Shown here in pieces: positions 13,401 through 24,159 of a stretch of DNA of 64,000 bases (positions within the stretch are counted from its first letter, which is position 1; each line of letters opens with the position of its first letter). The stretch spans positions 558,001 to 622,000 of the forward strand of contig JAJQJQ010000058.1 of NCBI GenBank assembly GCA_028622995.1, given 5' to 3'. The notes beneath the pieces were generated by a model. That model was not told the origin of the DNA, did not search any database, and saw nothing but the letters and a program-made list of their open reading frames with translations. The translations under genes and the position numbers were made by a program. Source of the DNA: Panagrolaimus kolymaensis. Its lineage: Eukaryota > Nematoda > Chromadorea > Rhabditida > Panagrolaimidae.

Positions 13401-14105
13401 TTGAAACAACAAATTGAAGTCGATCATCCACCGATCGTTTGTCAGAATTTATAATTTCATATATTGCTGGAAGAAGGAATCTTTCTTGGAAGAGGAGTTG
13501 AGTGGATTCAATTCCGAATCGCCGAGAAGAAACACTAACCTAAAAATTTGAATATTTAATGATTTTCAGAAAGTAAAAAATAATTTTAAATGTGTATGGA
13601 AAAAGCAAGAGACATACTTTAACTTTGCTAATGGCATCAAAAAGTTTTTTACATATTTCTGCATTTTGGAAGACTATTACCAAATTATCGGATTGCACGG
13701 TTGCAAATATGCATAAAATATTCTATAAATGGAGTTATTAAAAGTTAAAAGTTGAAATCAGAAAAAAAGAGGCATACTTTGTGATGAATGATTTTACGAG
13801 AGAGTGGAGCCTCAAGAGCTTTGAATTCTGTAAAAAAAATTTATTTATAAATCCAAAACGCAGATAAAAAATGCAAGAATTTCACCTTCATTATTTGAAC
13901 TAATAATAAGTTGCTTCGAATTTTCATTAACTTCAACTAAACAAAAACCTTTACAACAAAGTTTATTTGTTTTTTTAGTAAATCCAAATAATTCTGCTCG
14001 ATTCTGAAAGAAAAAAGAGAAAAATTAGAAAAAGCTAAAACCAAGTGAAAATATTACTTCTGATGACGGAGATCCATTTAAATCAGATTTGTCATCGCTT
14101 GACAT
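10429..14105 (-). CDS. Protein with seven tandem CxxC...HxC zinc-finger-like modules
   Basis: Seven exons (14058-14105, 13886-14003, 13778-13827, 13618-13722, 13055-13539, 10796-12879, 10429-10616) join in frame to 1025 residues. The first ~110 residues form a small globular, perhaps PH-like, domain (CKGFCLVEVNENSK...VIVFQNAEICKKLFDAIS). A charged linker ends in an acidic run (DDSDDDDEEDTD). From about residue 300 seven modules of ~100 residues follow, each with LCYEY-x(8)-YxCxxC-x(5)-RVTAK, a variable loop and HxC (EHVC, KHVC, THIC, EHICTP). The Cys/His layout resembles FLYWCH-type zinc binding but lacks its W, so the family assignment is open. Module 4 has HCC instead of HxC. A nuclear DNA-binding or chromatin role is inferred from the architecture only. 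Confidence 0.75.
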
Positions 14106-14744
14106 CTTTATAAAATATCAAAAAAAAATCAAATAAATAAAGTTGGCTCAAATATCTTTTTTTGCAACGTTTTTTTCATAAAATGATTTTTTTATGAAAA
14201 AAAAGCAACTGCACAACTTGTCCTCTTAATAAAACAATCGTTATAGGAATTTTTTTTCATGAGTTAGTTTTTTACTTTTTTTTTGTTGCTTCTCAAAGCT
14301 TACATTTTAATAAACTTATTTTATTAACTTTTTTGATTTTTAATTAACAAGCTTTAATAATTCATTTTTTTTTTCAACAAAAAAAGGAAATTTTGCTTTT
14401 TTTAGTTAAATTGTATAGTGACTTTTAAAACTTGATCCCGTTCCATTTCTTGATTTCATAACAAAATCCAGTTTTTAACCATCCACTTTTATAAAAATAT
14501 AATTGGATTTTAACGACTCATAAACTATTCATTTTTTTTTTCAAATCCCTAAATCATCCATTTTCAAAAAATGGTTGGTCGTTGCTATTATTGTTTTTTT
14601 TTTGCAAACAAAAACAAGAAGAAAAAAACACTAATACAAAACAAATCCATGGATACAGACAAAGTTACTCCAGGCAACTAAAAACTAATAATAAAATTGC
14701 ATTTATTTTTGTTGAGCTTTGACTTCTTTTCTTTTTTTGGCCAC
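14106..14744. other. Divergent intergenic region
   Basis: About 640 bases between two genes transcribed away from each other. It is mostly A/T runs with no coding signal. It presumably contains both promoters; only the TATA box at 14745 is recognisable. Confidence 0.45.
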
Positions 14745-14752
14745 TATAAAAG
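14745..14752 (+). promoter_or_regulatory. TATA box of the SXP/RAL-2-like gene
   Basis: TATAAAAG in the context CCACTATAAAAGCAGC lies 78 bases upstream of the chosen ATG. Confidence 0.6.
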
Positions 14753-14822
14753 CAGCACCAAACTTCCAAAAAAAAAAAATAGTTTTTTGTTTGTTTGATA
14801 AAATTTGGAAATTTGTAAAAAG

Positions 14823-15637
14823 ATGTTTTCTCTTAAATTAATTCTTGTTATTGCTTCTTTGATTTTTGTCGTTGTCATTCATGGAAATGAAAATGCTGCT
14901 AATGCCAATGCCGCCGAAGTTGAAGATCCAAAAAAATCTGCTGAAGAAAAACCACCTGCTGATGCCGATAGTTCGGCTTCATCATCTTCGGAACTTTCTG
15001 GAACTTTAAAAGATCTATTTAATGGTTTAACCACGGAACAACGCCAACAAGTTCATAATATTCTTCAAGATAAAAGTTTAACCAAACAACAAATATCTGA
15101 TCAAATCAAAGCTTTCGCGGGTGGAATTGGTGAAGAAGCTCAGGTTAGTTTTAATGGAAATTTTTTGAAGAGTTTTAGAGTAACGAAAAAAACTAAAAAA
15201 AACAAATTTTTAAGCTTCTCCTTAATCAAAGTTTAAGTTTTCTGTTTTTTTTCCAAGTAATTTTCACCAAATGCTTTTTTGCGTTTTTAGAACTTAAAAT
15301 TTTATAATCTTCTTAGATCCCAAAAATACCCAGTAACTATGTCTAATATAAATTTTTTTAGCAAAAATTCACCGCTGCCATCGAACAATTCCAAGCCAAA
15401 CACAATGAAGCCGCAACAAAATTAAATGAAAAAATTTCAAGCATGGGCGAAGGCGCCAAAACCATTGGAGATAAAATCACTCAAATCAGCAATAACATGT
15501 CTCTCACATTCGAACAAGAACAACAACAAATTAAAGATGCTTTAGCTTCAGCCCCAGAAGATCTCAAAAAGAAAATTGAAAGTTCAGAATTATTTGGTGG
15601 AATGAAAGCAATTAAAGATAAAATTACTAAAAGTTAA
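14823..15637 (+). CDS. Secreted SXP/RAL-2 (DUF148) family protein
   Basis: Two exons (14823-15143, 15362-15637) join in phase 0 to 198 residues. Residues 1-22 are a signal peptide. A low-complexity Ala/Glu/Ser-rich stretch follows (residues ~23-62), then a helical domain with LFNGLTTEQRQQVHNILQ, SLTKQQISDQIKAFAGG and a long amphipathic C-terminal part. The order TEQRQQVxxILxDxSLTKxQ is the signature of the nematode-specific SXP/RAL-2 family, whose members are small secreted helical proteins, abundant and immunogenic in parasitic species; their molecular role is unsettled. The frame upstream of this ATG is open, but the TATA position favours the ATG at 14823. The intron is 218 bases. Confidence 0.8.
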
Positions 15638-16778
15638 GAAAATTAATTCTAAAAACTTATTTTAATTGCTTTTGTTTTACGTATTTTAAAACTTTGATAA
15701 TTGGACTCATTAAAAAATATATTTTTTTTATTCATTATTTTTTATTTTTTGCATATTTTTATTTTTATTTTTATGTGTTCTGAGATTTTGGAAAATCTTT
15801 ACTTATTGCAACTTTTATGTATTTTTTAAAATAAATTAATAAATAAAATTGTTACGAATAATTAAAAGTATTTTTACAAGCAAATCTTTTTTTGTTAAAT
15901 TTTTTAGTAATCTCTTTTAACTGCCTTTTTTCTTCTTAGATGCAATAATAGCCTCGTGAATTTAAAAAAGTACAAAATCTCTGTTTTGGTCGGAGATACA
16001 CATTTTTTCCACTTGATTTCCTTTGTCATTGGGTCTTGCTTTAAAATTTCTATGAAATTCTTTCAAGCCTACATTACAAATTTTTAAAAATATAAAATTA
16101 ATTAAAATTTTAACATTGTTAAATTTTTGTTCAAATTTATGCTCACATTATTTAGTTAAGGAGTGAACACATTTTTCAATAAGAGTTTGTGTTAAAAATG
16201 TTGAATCCTTTTGGCAATAAATCATTTCATTTATTTTTTAAAGCATACGTTGTTAAATTTTGTGAATAATTTTACGATTTGTTTTTATAAAACAAAAGTT
16301 TTTCTTGGAAGTAGCAAAACGTCGTAAAAAATTTTTTGTTTCACTTCCTCTTATTTGTCTCACCTTTAAAATTTGTCTTTTTAAACTTAAGTTTGATGAC
16401 AGTAAGCTTTTTTCGACCAACCAAAAACGTTACTCACTTAGAATTAAAATTATTGCCTGTGAACGAATATTTATTTTCCCCACTTTTTATGTAACTTTTT
16501 TTTGTTTTATTTCGGTCTATTTATAGTTTGAATTTATTTGAGTTGTTATTTAAATCTTTAAAGCAGCAAAACATAAACATTTGTTCTCTTCTTTTTTTGT
16601 TGTTCTCATTTTTGTATTTACCCAGAAACATTATTTTATACTTTCCCATTGAGTCTCACAAAAAATTCTCACGCCATTTTAATAAAAGAGAAATAAATAA
16701 TAATAAAATAATTTTAATCTTTAGATTTTTAAATTTATGTTGTGTAGTTAAAAAATAATTTAAAAAAAAATTAAAAAA
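15638..16778. other. AT-rich intergenic region
   Basis: About 1.1 kb with possible polyadenylation motifs (AATAAATTAATAAATAAAA near 15830). Two short open frames at 16305 and 16528 lack any recognisable family feature or splice partner. I do not call a gene here. Confidence 0.5.
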
Positions 16779-18196
16779 ATGTCAAATTTATTCCCTTCTA
16801 CCGATATTTCTTTAACCGTTTATAATAATAATGTAGATGTAATTTCATATCGAATCTATCAAGTTATATCAGCTATAAGTATTTTAACTTTAATGTTTGT
16901 AACCATTTATTTTACAATTAAAAAATATCATTTTTCTGAACATTCCACATCCAAGTGCGTTTTTCATTATTCATGGATAAAAAAATTTATGACTCAAATA
17001 TTTATTTCTAGCAAAATTTAAATTAAAACTTAAACTTGAAATTCTCAAAAATTTACGAATTTAAAACTAAACTTTTTTAAAATAAAATTTTATGATTTTT
17101 GTTGTAATTTAGAATAATTGCTACCTTTTATCAATTGACAAAATTAACTCATAGTTCCATTGCCTTTACTCTCACAACTTTATTATTAAATGGTCGATAC
17201 AGTGTTATTTCATCCACGATAATAACTTTAAATGGAATATTAACGGTTTTTGTTATTCAATTAAGACTATATCCATATTTGCTAGTAATAGACTTATTAT
17301 TAAAAACAAGTCGAATTAGAAGTTATGGAAATTCACCAGCGTCAATTTTTGTTACTATGCTGCTGGTTGTTATTTTAATTTTTATTTCATTTGTTATTGG
17401 TTTCATGATTTTTTATAGTTTTGGTAAGATTTTTTTATAAATTTGGCAAAAAATGGAAAAAAAGCAAATAAAAAAGTTATTTTGCGCGGTTAACTGTTAA
17501 CTTTTATTCATTTTTTTGAAAATCGGACAATTTTTTTTGTTTTTTTTGTAACTATTTTTTTTAGCGGAATCAGAAAATTTTATTATATTTTTTTCATTAA
17601 TAATTGCGCTTATTCAACTTTTTAGTGCACTTGTAAGTTTTATAAACGCTTCCTTTTTTGGGGTCAATAACTTTTATGTTTTTTTCTTTTCAGATTACAA
17701 CGCATTTATATAAAATTGTGAAAGAAATGCGACGAAAATCTGTGTTTTCTAGTTCTTTAGCTGAAAGGCACGCGGTAGATTTTTTTAAAATGTATGTATC
17801 ACAAAGTTTAAAATTTTGTTGTTTTTTTAGTTCTCAAAAAACTTGGAAATTTTAACACATTTTTTGCCTGAAACATTTATAAATTTTATTTTTGGTTGTT
17901 TATCACTTTTAGCAACCATAATTAGTGTTTATTTTTTAAAATTAAGTATATTAACTGGATTCGCGCTGAGTTTTGTGGTAGGTTTTTGGCCTCCAAAAAA
18001 AGTTATACAATTTTAAAAATTTCGTAATTTTTAGTGGTTCGAAGTTGGTTCCATTGGATCAACCATTTATGGCTTTCTTAATTGTCATGGTATTACGATA
18101 TGTTTCAAAAAAAGAGACAATCTCATAAAAGATATTTCTTCGACTAAAGCAACAGATGTATATTTTAAAACTTTACATAAAATGTGGAATCACTAA
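16779..18196 (+). CDS. Seven-transmembrane serpentine receptor-like protein
   Basis: Six exons (16779-16954, 17113-17423, 17565-17632, 17694-17795, 17831-17977, 18035-18196) give 321 residues. Hydrophobic helices occur at YQVISAISILTLMFVTIYF, HSSIAFTLTTLLL, ITLNGILTVFVIQL, FVTMLLVVILIFISFVIGF, ENFIIFFSLIIALIQLF, FINFIFGCLSLLATIISVYF and LTGFALSFVVW: seven in all, as in nematode chemoreceptors. I cannot place it in a named family; it does not resemble the Srh-like cluster at 38-55 kb. One oddity is the exon 4 to 5 join: the strong donor GTATGT at 17793 would break the frame, so the frame-keeping donor is GTATCA at 17796 (or GTAGAT at 17775). If only GTATGT is used, the gene is frameshifted. 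Confidence 0.65.
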
Positions 18197-18380
18197 TTAT
18201 TCTGGTACAATGCTAAAATTAATTTTTCTGATGTTTTATTATATTCAAAAATGATTTTTGTGTAAAACAAATAAAAACATTATAGTAACAAAAAGAACAT
18301 TTCATACAAATTTGTTAAAATAAAATAAAATAAAAGGTTTTCGATGAGTTTTTTAATTAATTTGATAAAAAAACTTTTGC

Positions 18381-19303
18381 TTAAACTCTGCCTTCTTCAA
18401 CATTTCTTAATGCTACTCGAAAGTCAGCTTCACTTGGAAATGCAAAATATGTCATTTTGACATCCACATCAACTCTTTTGTTTTTTGTGCAACATGATTC
18501 CTCGATGGAAGTTTTGCTGGAAAATTCATATCGAACCCATGCAACTTGACCTTTAACCACAAGAGGTTTAGATATTTTTTCTTGAATTCGATCTCGAGTG
18601 CTACTATTTTCTAAAATAGCTTCTATAACATGAGCTAATACAACGCGAACTTCATTGGCATTTAATATTAATTGAACTATTTGTCCACTATGAAGAGCTG
18701 TAAGAATCCTGGAAAAAAAGTTATGTTTTATTCTAATTTAAAAAAATAGATTCATTTTTTATATCAAAAGTTAACTTTTATTTGGTTCTTTTCTAATTTT
18801 ATCAACTAAAAAAACTTTTAAACTTAAACTTACTGGCAAAAACTAATAATACTATCAGCTAATCGATTTGAATCGCTCAAAGTATTGACTTCTTGTGAAA
18901 AATCTCTTTTTTTATGATTAATATGGCCACTATTTTTATTAATAAAAATTGCCCCAGCTTTTTCAATTGCATCATAAATACTTGGATTGGAAAAGGTTCG
19001 ATCCGCAAAGGAAGCATTATGATCACGATATTCAGTAAAATGAAACCATTCAAATGGATCAAAACCAAAAAATTTCATGATTAACGTAGTTCCATGACTC
19101 AAAAGCTCAGAAGAAATCCCGCCAAGGCCAGGTATAATTCGAAGAGGATTTTTATTGTGAATTTGATCACGAACCATAATTCGAACGATGCCCATTAAAC
19201 GTTCTCGATGTTGTTGAATTTTTTCTCGCCTTTCAGAATCAGATAAACCTTTAAGAGATGTATCCAAATCTTGGAGTTCATCGAGCAATGATTTATGAGA
19301 CAT
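18381..19303 (-). CDS. Unknown 265-aa protein
   Basis: Two exons (18834-19303, 18381-18708) join in frame. There is no signal peptide or membrane helix. The N terminus is a charged helix (LLDELQDLDTSLKGLSDSERREKIQQHRERL), followed by a central part with GLGGISSELLSHGTTLIMKFFGFDPFEWFHF and a C-terminal half with a Cys pair in EESCCTKNKRVDVDVKM. I do not recognise the family. The same sequence was duplicated: a frameshifted piece of exon 1 lies at 24550-24755. The C-terminal GRV ends 51 codons after the CC pair. An intracellular role is inferred from the lack of targeting signals. Confidence 0.7.
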
Positions 19304-19945
19304 TTTTGAAACTAAAAAAACAAAATTAAAAGAAAAAATCTAAAAAAAAACGACATCAACGTGAAGAGGTAAAAAAAAGTGAAAGATATTTTAAACAAAA
19401 AGTATTACAAGATAGAAAAAGACTTTTATCGATCGATCACGCGAGAGGAAATGGAGTGCATAGTTTATGCTGAAAAGATGCATCACCAATCTGCTTTTAT
19501 ATTTATTGTTAATCAAAAAATCAATTTATTTTAAAAAAAGGCAAAGATTGATGTTGAAGGCAAAAAAAAAAGAAAAAGAAGAGTTAAGCAAAAAGCAAAT
19601 AAAATCGACAATGTATACGCACATATGGCCGTTGTCAAATTCACGGCTAAGAAAATGTGAATGGCTAGCCAAGCAGCAGTGCTAGAAAATATTGATAAAT
19701 ATGGTACATTCTTCAAATGATTATCGCAGTCACCATTCTGCGCGGGCTTTAAACAAAAAAATATTCATATTTTGATGATATTTTTTTTATTAGCCAAAAA
19801 AGAAATTAATGCATAGATTTTAGAAATATTTAAAAAGCTTAAGAAAATGTGAGAATGTTTTCATAAAATAAAATGAATAAACTTCACATACACATAAAAA
19901 AAGCATCAAGGGTTAAATGAAAGTTTTTTTAAACTATGATATATT
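19304..19945. other. Intergenic region, no gene supported
   Basis: About 640 bases between the unknown gene and the LRR gene 3' end. A short plus-strand frame at 19467-19685 is lysine-rich and resembles nothing known. No RNA gene is visible. Confidence 0.45.
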
Positions 19946-22900
19946 CTAACAATACATGTTTGGAACTTCCGGAAAACTAACAAGAAAAAACTTTGCGGGA
20001 TCGTAGCAAATTAGATTCTTCCAAAAATCCTTGTTTTCAAATACTAATTTTTTTATTAATTTCGGTTTTGCAGCTTTGAAATCATCTATTAACCATTTCA
20101 TTTTGCAATCGCATAAAAATGGATTATGATTTATTGAAATATTATTAACTTTTTCCCAATTTAATAATTTTTCAGAAAAAGTTGTAATTTGTGAATGACT
20201 CATTGCAAATGTTTCAATTGTTGTAATGCATGAATTAAAATTTGTTGAGATTGTTTTCGCACATCCAAATGCATTTTCATGAATACTAGAAGCTCCGCCG
20301 GCACAGGTGGGCAGCAGGGTGCGACAGAATTCAGAATTTTGCGCGAAGCAAAAAAGCACGTACTCCCCCCTGTGCCTTTTGCTATATTTTTTTTTCTTAA
20401 TATCGGTAATTTTGAGTACTGTGCTGTTAAAAAAATTACAAAGGGTTCGTTGTTTATATAGAAATTGAAAGCATTTTCTTCTTATTTTGACATACACCAA
20501 AATAAATGGGAGTTGGTTTTACAAATGCTTTATTCTGCAGTTAGCACTTTTCGCTAAATTATGACAGTTGTTCTTCTTTTTTTTATTTTTTTTGTTAAAT
20601 CAATGAAGGCTGACCATATTAATTTGGCCTTAAGAAAAGCTCTATTAAAATCATGGTCGTCAAAGCGCCGAATTGGAATTTAAAAGTATCATTTCTTTGA
20701 AATGATGAATTTAAATTTTAACAAACTACAAGCATTCGCCAATTAGAGATTTTTTTCTAAAACACAGCTGTAGCTTCCCATTTTAAAAACAATGTCTCAT
20801 TTAATACATACATATATTCAAATTTTTTAAATTTTTATAGAGTTGTCTTACAATCTTTTTCTTTGGGAAATGTTAAAAGTTGGTAATATCGACATTTCAC
20901 TTAATCTTTAAACAAGTTTTTAAGCGTCCCGCTTGGGGCGCCGCAAAAACTTGTCAATTCAACATTCATTTGCATTTTTACAATTCATTCATACCATGTC
21001 ATATCATGGTGCATTTAAAAATCGCAATCCCAAACTACCAGTTTCCCCTCATTTTTCATAAAATTATCATATTCGCAATCCAAAAAAGTTTTGGTTCGCC
21101 CGTTAAGGGCAACCCAAAACTTATTCCACATTTCTCCCGTTTCATTAAAAAAATAGCATATTTGCATTTCATTTTACATTACAAAAAAACCCCTTTCAAA
21201 GCGCATTACATCATTATATCCAACCATTTCCCAGCATTTCACACTTACAGAAAAAAACATTTTTTGCTTCACTCGGCATTAAAACATGCATGCTTTATCG
21301 CAACTAACATTATTAAAACATAATTTCTAATGCATTCCCACATTTTTCAATATCAAACAATCCTCAAAACCCATAAATTCCATTTTTTGGTCCTCAACGG
21401 ACATTCCCAAATAAGCATGGGGGGATTTTAATGCAAATACAAACAAAAAACTATAAATGCTGACCAAAGTGAATGATATTACACAAAAGTTAAAGCCATA
21501 AAATAAAAAACAGTAAATAATTTTTAAAATAATACAGGAGAATATTGCTTTTTTGTTTAGATAAAACTGCATTTTAAAGGGAGTGTCCCAAACGATGAGA
21601 ATAATTTTACTACGACGGGTGTTCCTAGCCCGAAAGTTTCATTGTCTCAAAAGCTTACAAAGTGCTACGAATTTTTGTAGCTTTTTGTAGCATTTTGAGA
21701 AAATTTCGTAAGCTTTTGAAAAAACTTTGTAAAACTTTGTAAGACTTTGAGACAGTGAAGAAAAACTTTCGGGCTAGGAACACCCGCTGTAAGGGTTTTC
21801 TCATCGTTTGGGACACTCCCTTTAAGGATTATATTAATAGAAGACGTATGTTTTTAAAATGATTTTTTCAACAAAAAAAGAATATATGATCTGCCCATGT
21901 ATGAAAGCATAGAAAAATTATCCACAAACTTAATTAGACGCATAGCACTTTCCATATAAATAATTGCAATAGCTATTAAAAATTAAATAAAAGCGCTTTT
22001 TCTCCTTTTCTATTCAAAGTTTAAAACCACTAACTGTTTTTTTCCTTCAAAATTTCAAAAAAACGTTGAATTTTTTAATTTTTCAATTTTTTTTTTGCGC
22101 GAAGCTCCAAAATATTTTGCGCGGTGCGCGAAGCTGGGTGCGATAATCGCACCCAATCGCACCCCGTGCCCAAGTGTGTCCGCCGGCCTTCGGCCAGCGA
22201 TGTAATTTGTTTCATTGCAATATAAAAAATGAGTTTTTAATTTTTCATGGTCCTGGACAATTAATTCCAAAATTAACGATATTTTTAAACGAAACGAAAG
22301 CATGCGAACTACTATAGAATCTTATATTATCTTTGAACTCTTTTATGTCAAAAATTTTAAGGTTCCTTGGATCTTTTTCTTGCTATTGGGGCTTTGGATA
22401 TATTTTTTGTTATTGGATCATTGGATAACAACAATCGCTTCCTCAAAAAACAAACGACCGCTCGTCACCGCTTCCTTTTTATGAAATGCAAACGCGTTTT
22501 CTTTCCTTGCGCATTCATTCTTTTTTTAATGCAAATTTTTTTCATTTTCTTTACAATTTTCCCATGATCGATTTCCGAGTGAGTACGAACGAACGCACAA
22601 TGAAAATTACTAGGAAGGATTTCTTAAATGTAAGCAATTATCGAAATTAACATATTTTAATTTTGTTAAATTACAAAAAGAGCAATCGCCAATTTCATTT
22701 ATATGTGAAATCTTTGCATTAATTGTTTCAAGATTTGGATTAAATTGGAAATCATTTTCTACAATTTTTTCTAAATCCGTTCTTATCAAATCCAAATCTC
22801 GAAGGTTTGGAAGATTTTTGAAAGCAGTTGTTGGTATACTTGTAATTGGATTATATCTTAAGCTTAATATTTCTATGTTCCTAAAAAAATTAATTTAAAT

Positions 22901-24159
22901 TATTTTTTTTGTAAATTGGATATGTTTTTTTCTTGAACTTTGTAAGCTTTACTTTAAATAAATAAAAATTTCTGGGTTTAAATTTTTTATTTCACAGGAT
23001 TCCAAATTTAATGATTTACTAGAAGCTCCGCCGGCCTTCGGCCAGCGATGTAACTTGTTTCATTTCAATATAAAAAATGAATTTTTAATTTTCTATGATC
23101 GTGGACAATTAATTCCAAAATTAACCTGCATTAAAGAAGCAAAAGCATATAAGCTATTATAAAATCTTATATTATCTTTGAATTCTTTAATGTCAAAGAA
23201 TTTTTTAAAAGGTTCCTTTGATTCTCCTATTGCTATTGGTTATTTGGATTTTTTCCTTACTATTGGGTCTTTGGATCCTTTTTTACTTAAATACAATTGT
23301 TTCATTAAAAGACAAACGTCACTTTCCTCCACTTCATTTTTAAGGAATGTTAACGCAACTTCCTTATTTCTACATTCATTCGCATTTATGCTAATTTTTT
23401 CATTTTTTTTTTGTAAATTTTCCCATGATCGATTTCCGAGCTCGAACGCACAATCAAAATTACTAGGAAGGAAAGTTTGATAATTCTTTAGGAAAAATAG
23501 TTTCATTGGACGAATAATTTACATAAATATTTGAGCCAAAACTTAAATCTTCCAAATTGGTTAAATATTTAAAGTTAATATCGCTAATTTTTTCAAAATT
23601 ATTATAGTTTAAATTAAGTTTTAATAAAGTAGATCCAAGTTGAGGAGTAAAGATTACATCAGAAATATTTTTTAACCCTGTTCGGCCAAGATTTAAAGAT
23701 GTTAACGACCTGAACTTATCAAACACTTTAGCTTCAATATGTTCAATATCATTAAAATAAAAACTAAGGTTTTCAATTAATTTTTCTCTTCCAGGCATAA
23801 TTTTGCCCTGAAATAAAAATTTAGAAGATCAACAGTTAATCTGAAAAATAAAAAAGTCCTTACTATTTCTAATTTTTTTACGGTGGAATAAACAAAGGAT
23901 GCTTCTTTTATAATAATATTTTGGTCACAAATTATTACATTCGGATATTGTGGTCTAGTACCCCAATCACAATCAAGTGTTTCATTTTTACATTCACATT
24001 TAGATCCTGAAAAGTTTCCGCAAGCATACACCGGGTATCCCGACGATGGTTAAGCTGACATTTGTCTGGGACAATGGAAGTAGAATTTAATTGGATTGTA
24101 AATTTTATAAAAATTACAAATACGAATAATATTTCAAACCAAGAATATATGAAAACCAT
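19946..24159 (-). CDS. Secreted leucine-rich-repeat protein (possibly frameshifted)
   Basis: Minus-strand exons are 23864 to ~24159, 23464-23807, 22953-23018, 22611-22880 and 19946-20285; all joins after the first exon keep frame. Residues at the start form a hydrophobic leader (MVFIYSWFEILFVFVIF). A Cys-rich N-terminal cap follows (CGNFSGSKCECKNETLDCDW), then LRRs such as IEAKVFDKFRSLTSLNL, LEILSLRYNPITSIP-like and NLPNLRDLDL, and a C-terminal cap with NPFLCDCKMKWLIDD. This is the layout of extracellular LRR proteins. The leader and the N-cap are in different frames; the break falls near 24040-24060, so either there is an unseen small exon, a sequence error, or the gene is damaged. The ATG follows a TTTTCTAG that could be a trans-splice acceptor. 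Introns 2 and 4 are related elements. Confidence 0.65.
20880..21570. repeat. Hairpin-rich, strand-asymmetric segment
   Basis: Inside the hAT-like element, this stretch is unusually rich in A and C on the plus strand. It has short inverted repeats, for example ACAAGTTTTTAAGCG with CGCCGCAAAAACTTGT, and AAGTTTTGGTTCGCCC with GGGCAACCCAAAACTT. A 147-codon open frame (20880-21320) spans it but starts without a good ATG context, and its Lys/His/Phe-rich composition looks like a by-product of the base skew. Confidence 0.5.
21574..21825 (-). mobile_element. TTAA-flanked MITE, copy 2
   Basis: Same 252-bp length as the element at 9624 and, as far as I can compare by eye, its exact reverse complement, with TTAA at both borders. 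It is inserted in the hAT-like element and is therefore the youngest layer of this nest. Confidence 0.85.
23019..23463 (-). mobile_element. Introner-like element B (intron 2 of the LRR gene)
   Basis: This 445-bp intron starts GTAATTTTGATTGTGCG and ends GGCGGAGCTTCTAG, with the hairpin GGCCGAAGGCC just before the end. It aligns along its whole length with element A in the same gene. Splicing at these borders keeps the LRR frame; retaining it gives an immediate TAG stop. Confidence 0.75.

Larger units (their letters stand above)
20302..22178 (+). mobile_element. Non-autonomous hAT-like element
   Basis: The 1877-bp insert begins CACAGGTGGGCAG and ends with the inverse of CACACTTGGGCAC, imperfect terminal inverted repeats that continue as GGTGCGA. 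It is flanked by a perfect 8-bp duplication TCCGCCGG (20294-20301 and 22179-22186), and removing it restores the sequence of the sister element at 23019. TIRs of this kind with an 8-bp duplication indicate a hAT-type element. It has no transposase. It carries GC-rich subterminal repeats (TTTTGCGCGAAGC at both ends) and holds a younger TTAA MITE. Confidence 0.75.
20286..22610 (-). mobile_element. Introner-like element A (intron 4 of the LRR gene), interrupted
   Basis: The intron runs GTAATTTTCATTGTGCG to GGAGCTTCTAG and aligns end to end with the intron at 23019-23463 once the hAT-like insert (20302-22178) and one copy of its 8-bp duplication are removed, leaving about 440 bases. Near the acceptor both copies carry the hairpin GGCCGAAGGCC. 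Both interrupt codon phase 2 after the exon bases CCTTCCTA. Confidence 0.75.

Noticed and set aside
16305..16758. Two adjacent ORFs before the seven-helix receptor
   Set aside because: T-rich, no ATG in context, no helices in register with the receptor and no splice sites linking them.
20880..21323. 147-codon ORF
   Set aside because: No ATG at its start, skewed composition, no family resemblance, inside a non-autonomous transposon.
23018..23464. Helitron interpretation of the introner-like element (CTAG end with nearby hairpin)
   Set aside because: The 3' end has a hairpin and CTAG, but the 5' end does not start TC after an A, and removal under an A/T insertion model leaves a stop in the LRR frame; precise GT..AG splicing fits better.
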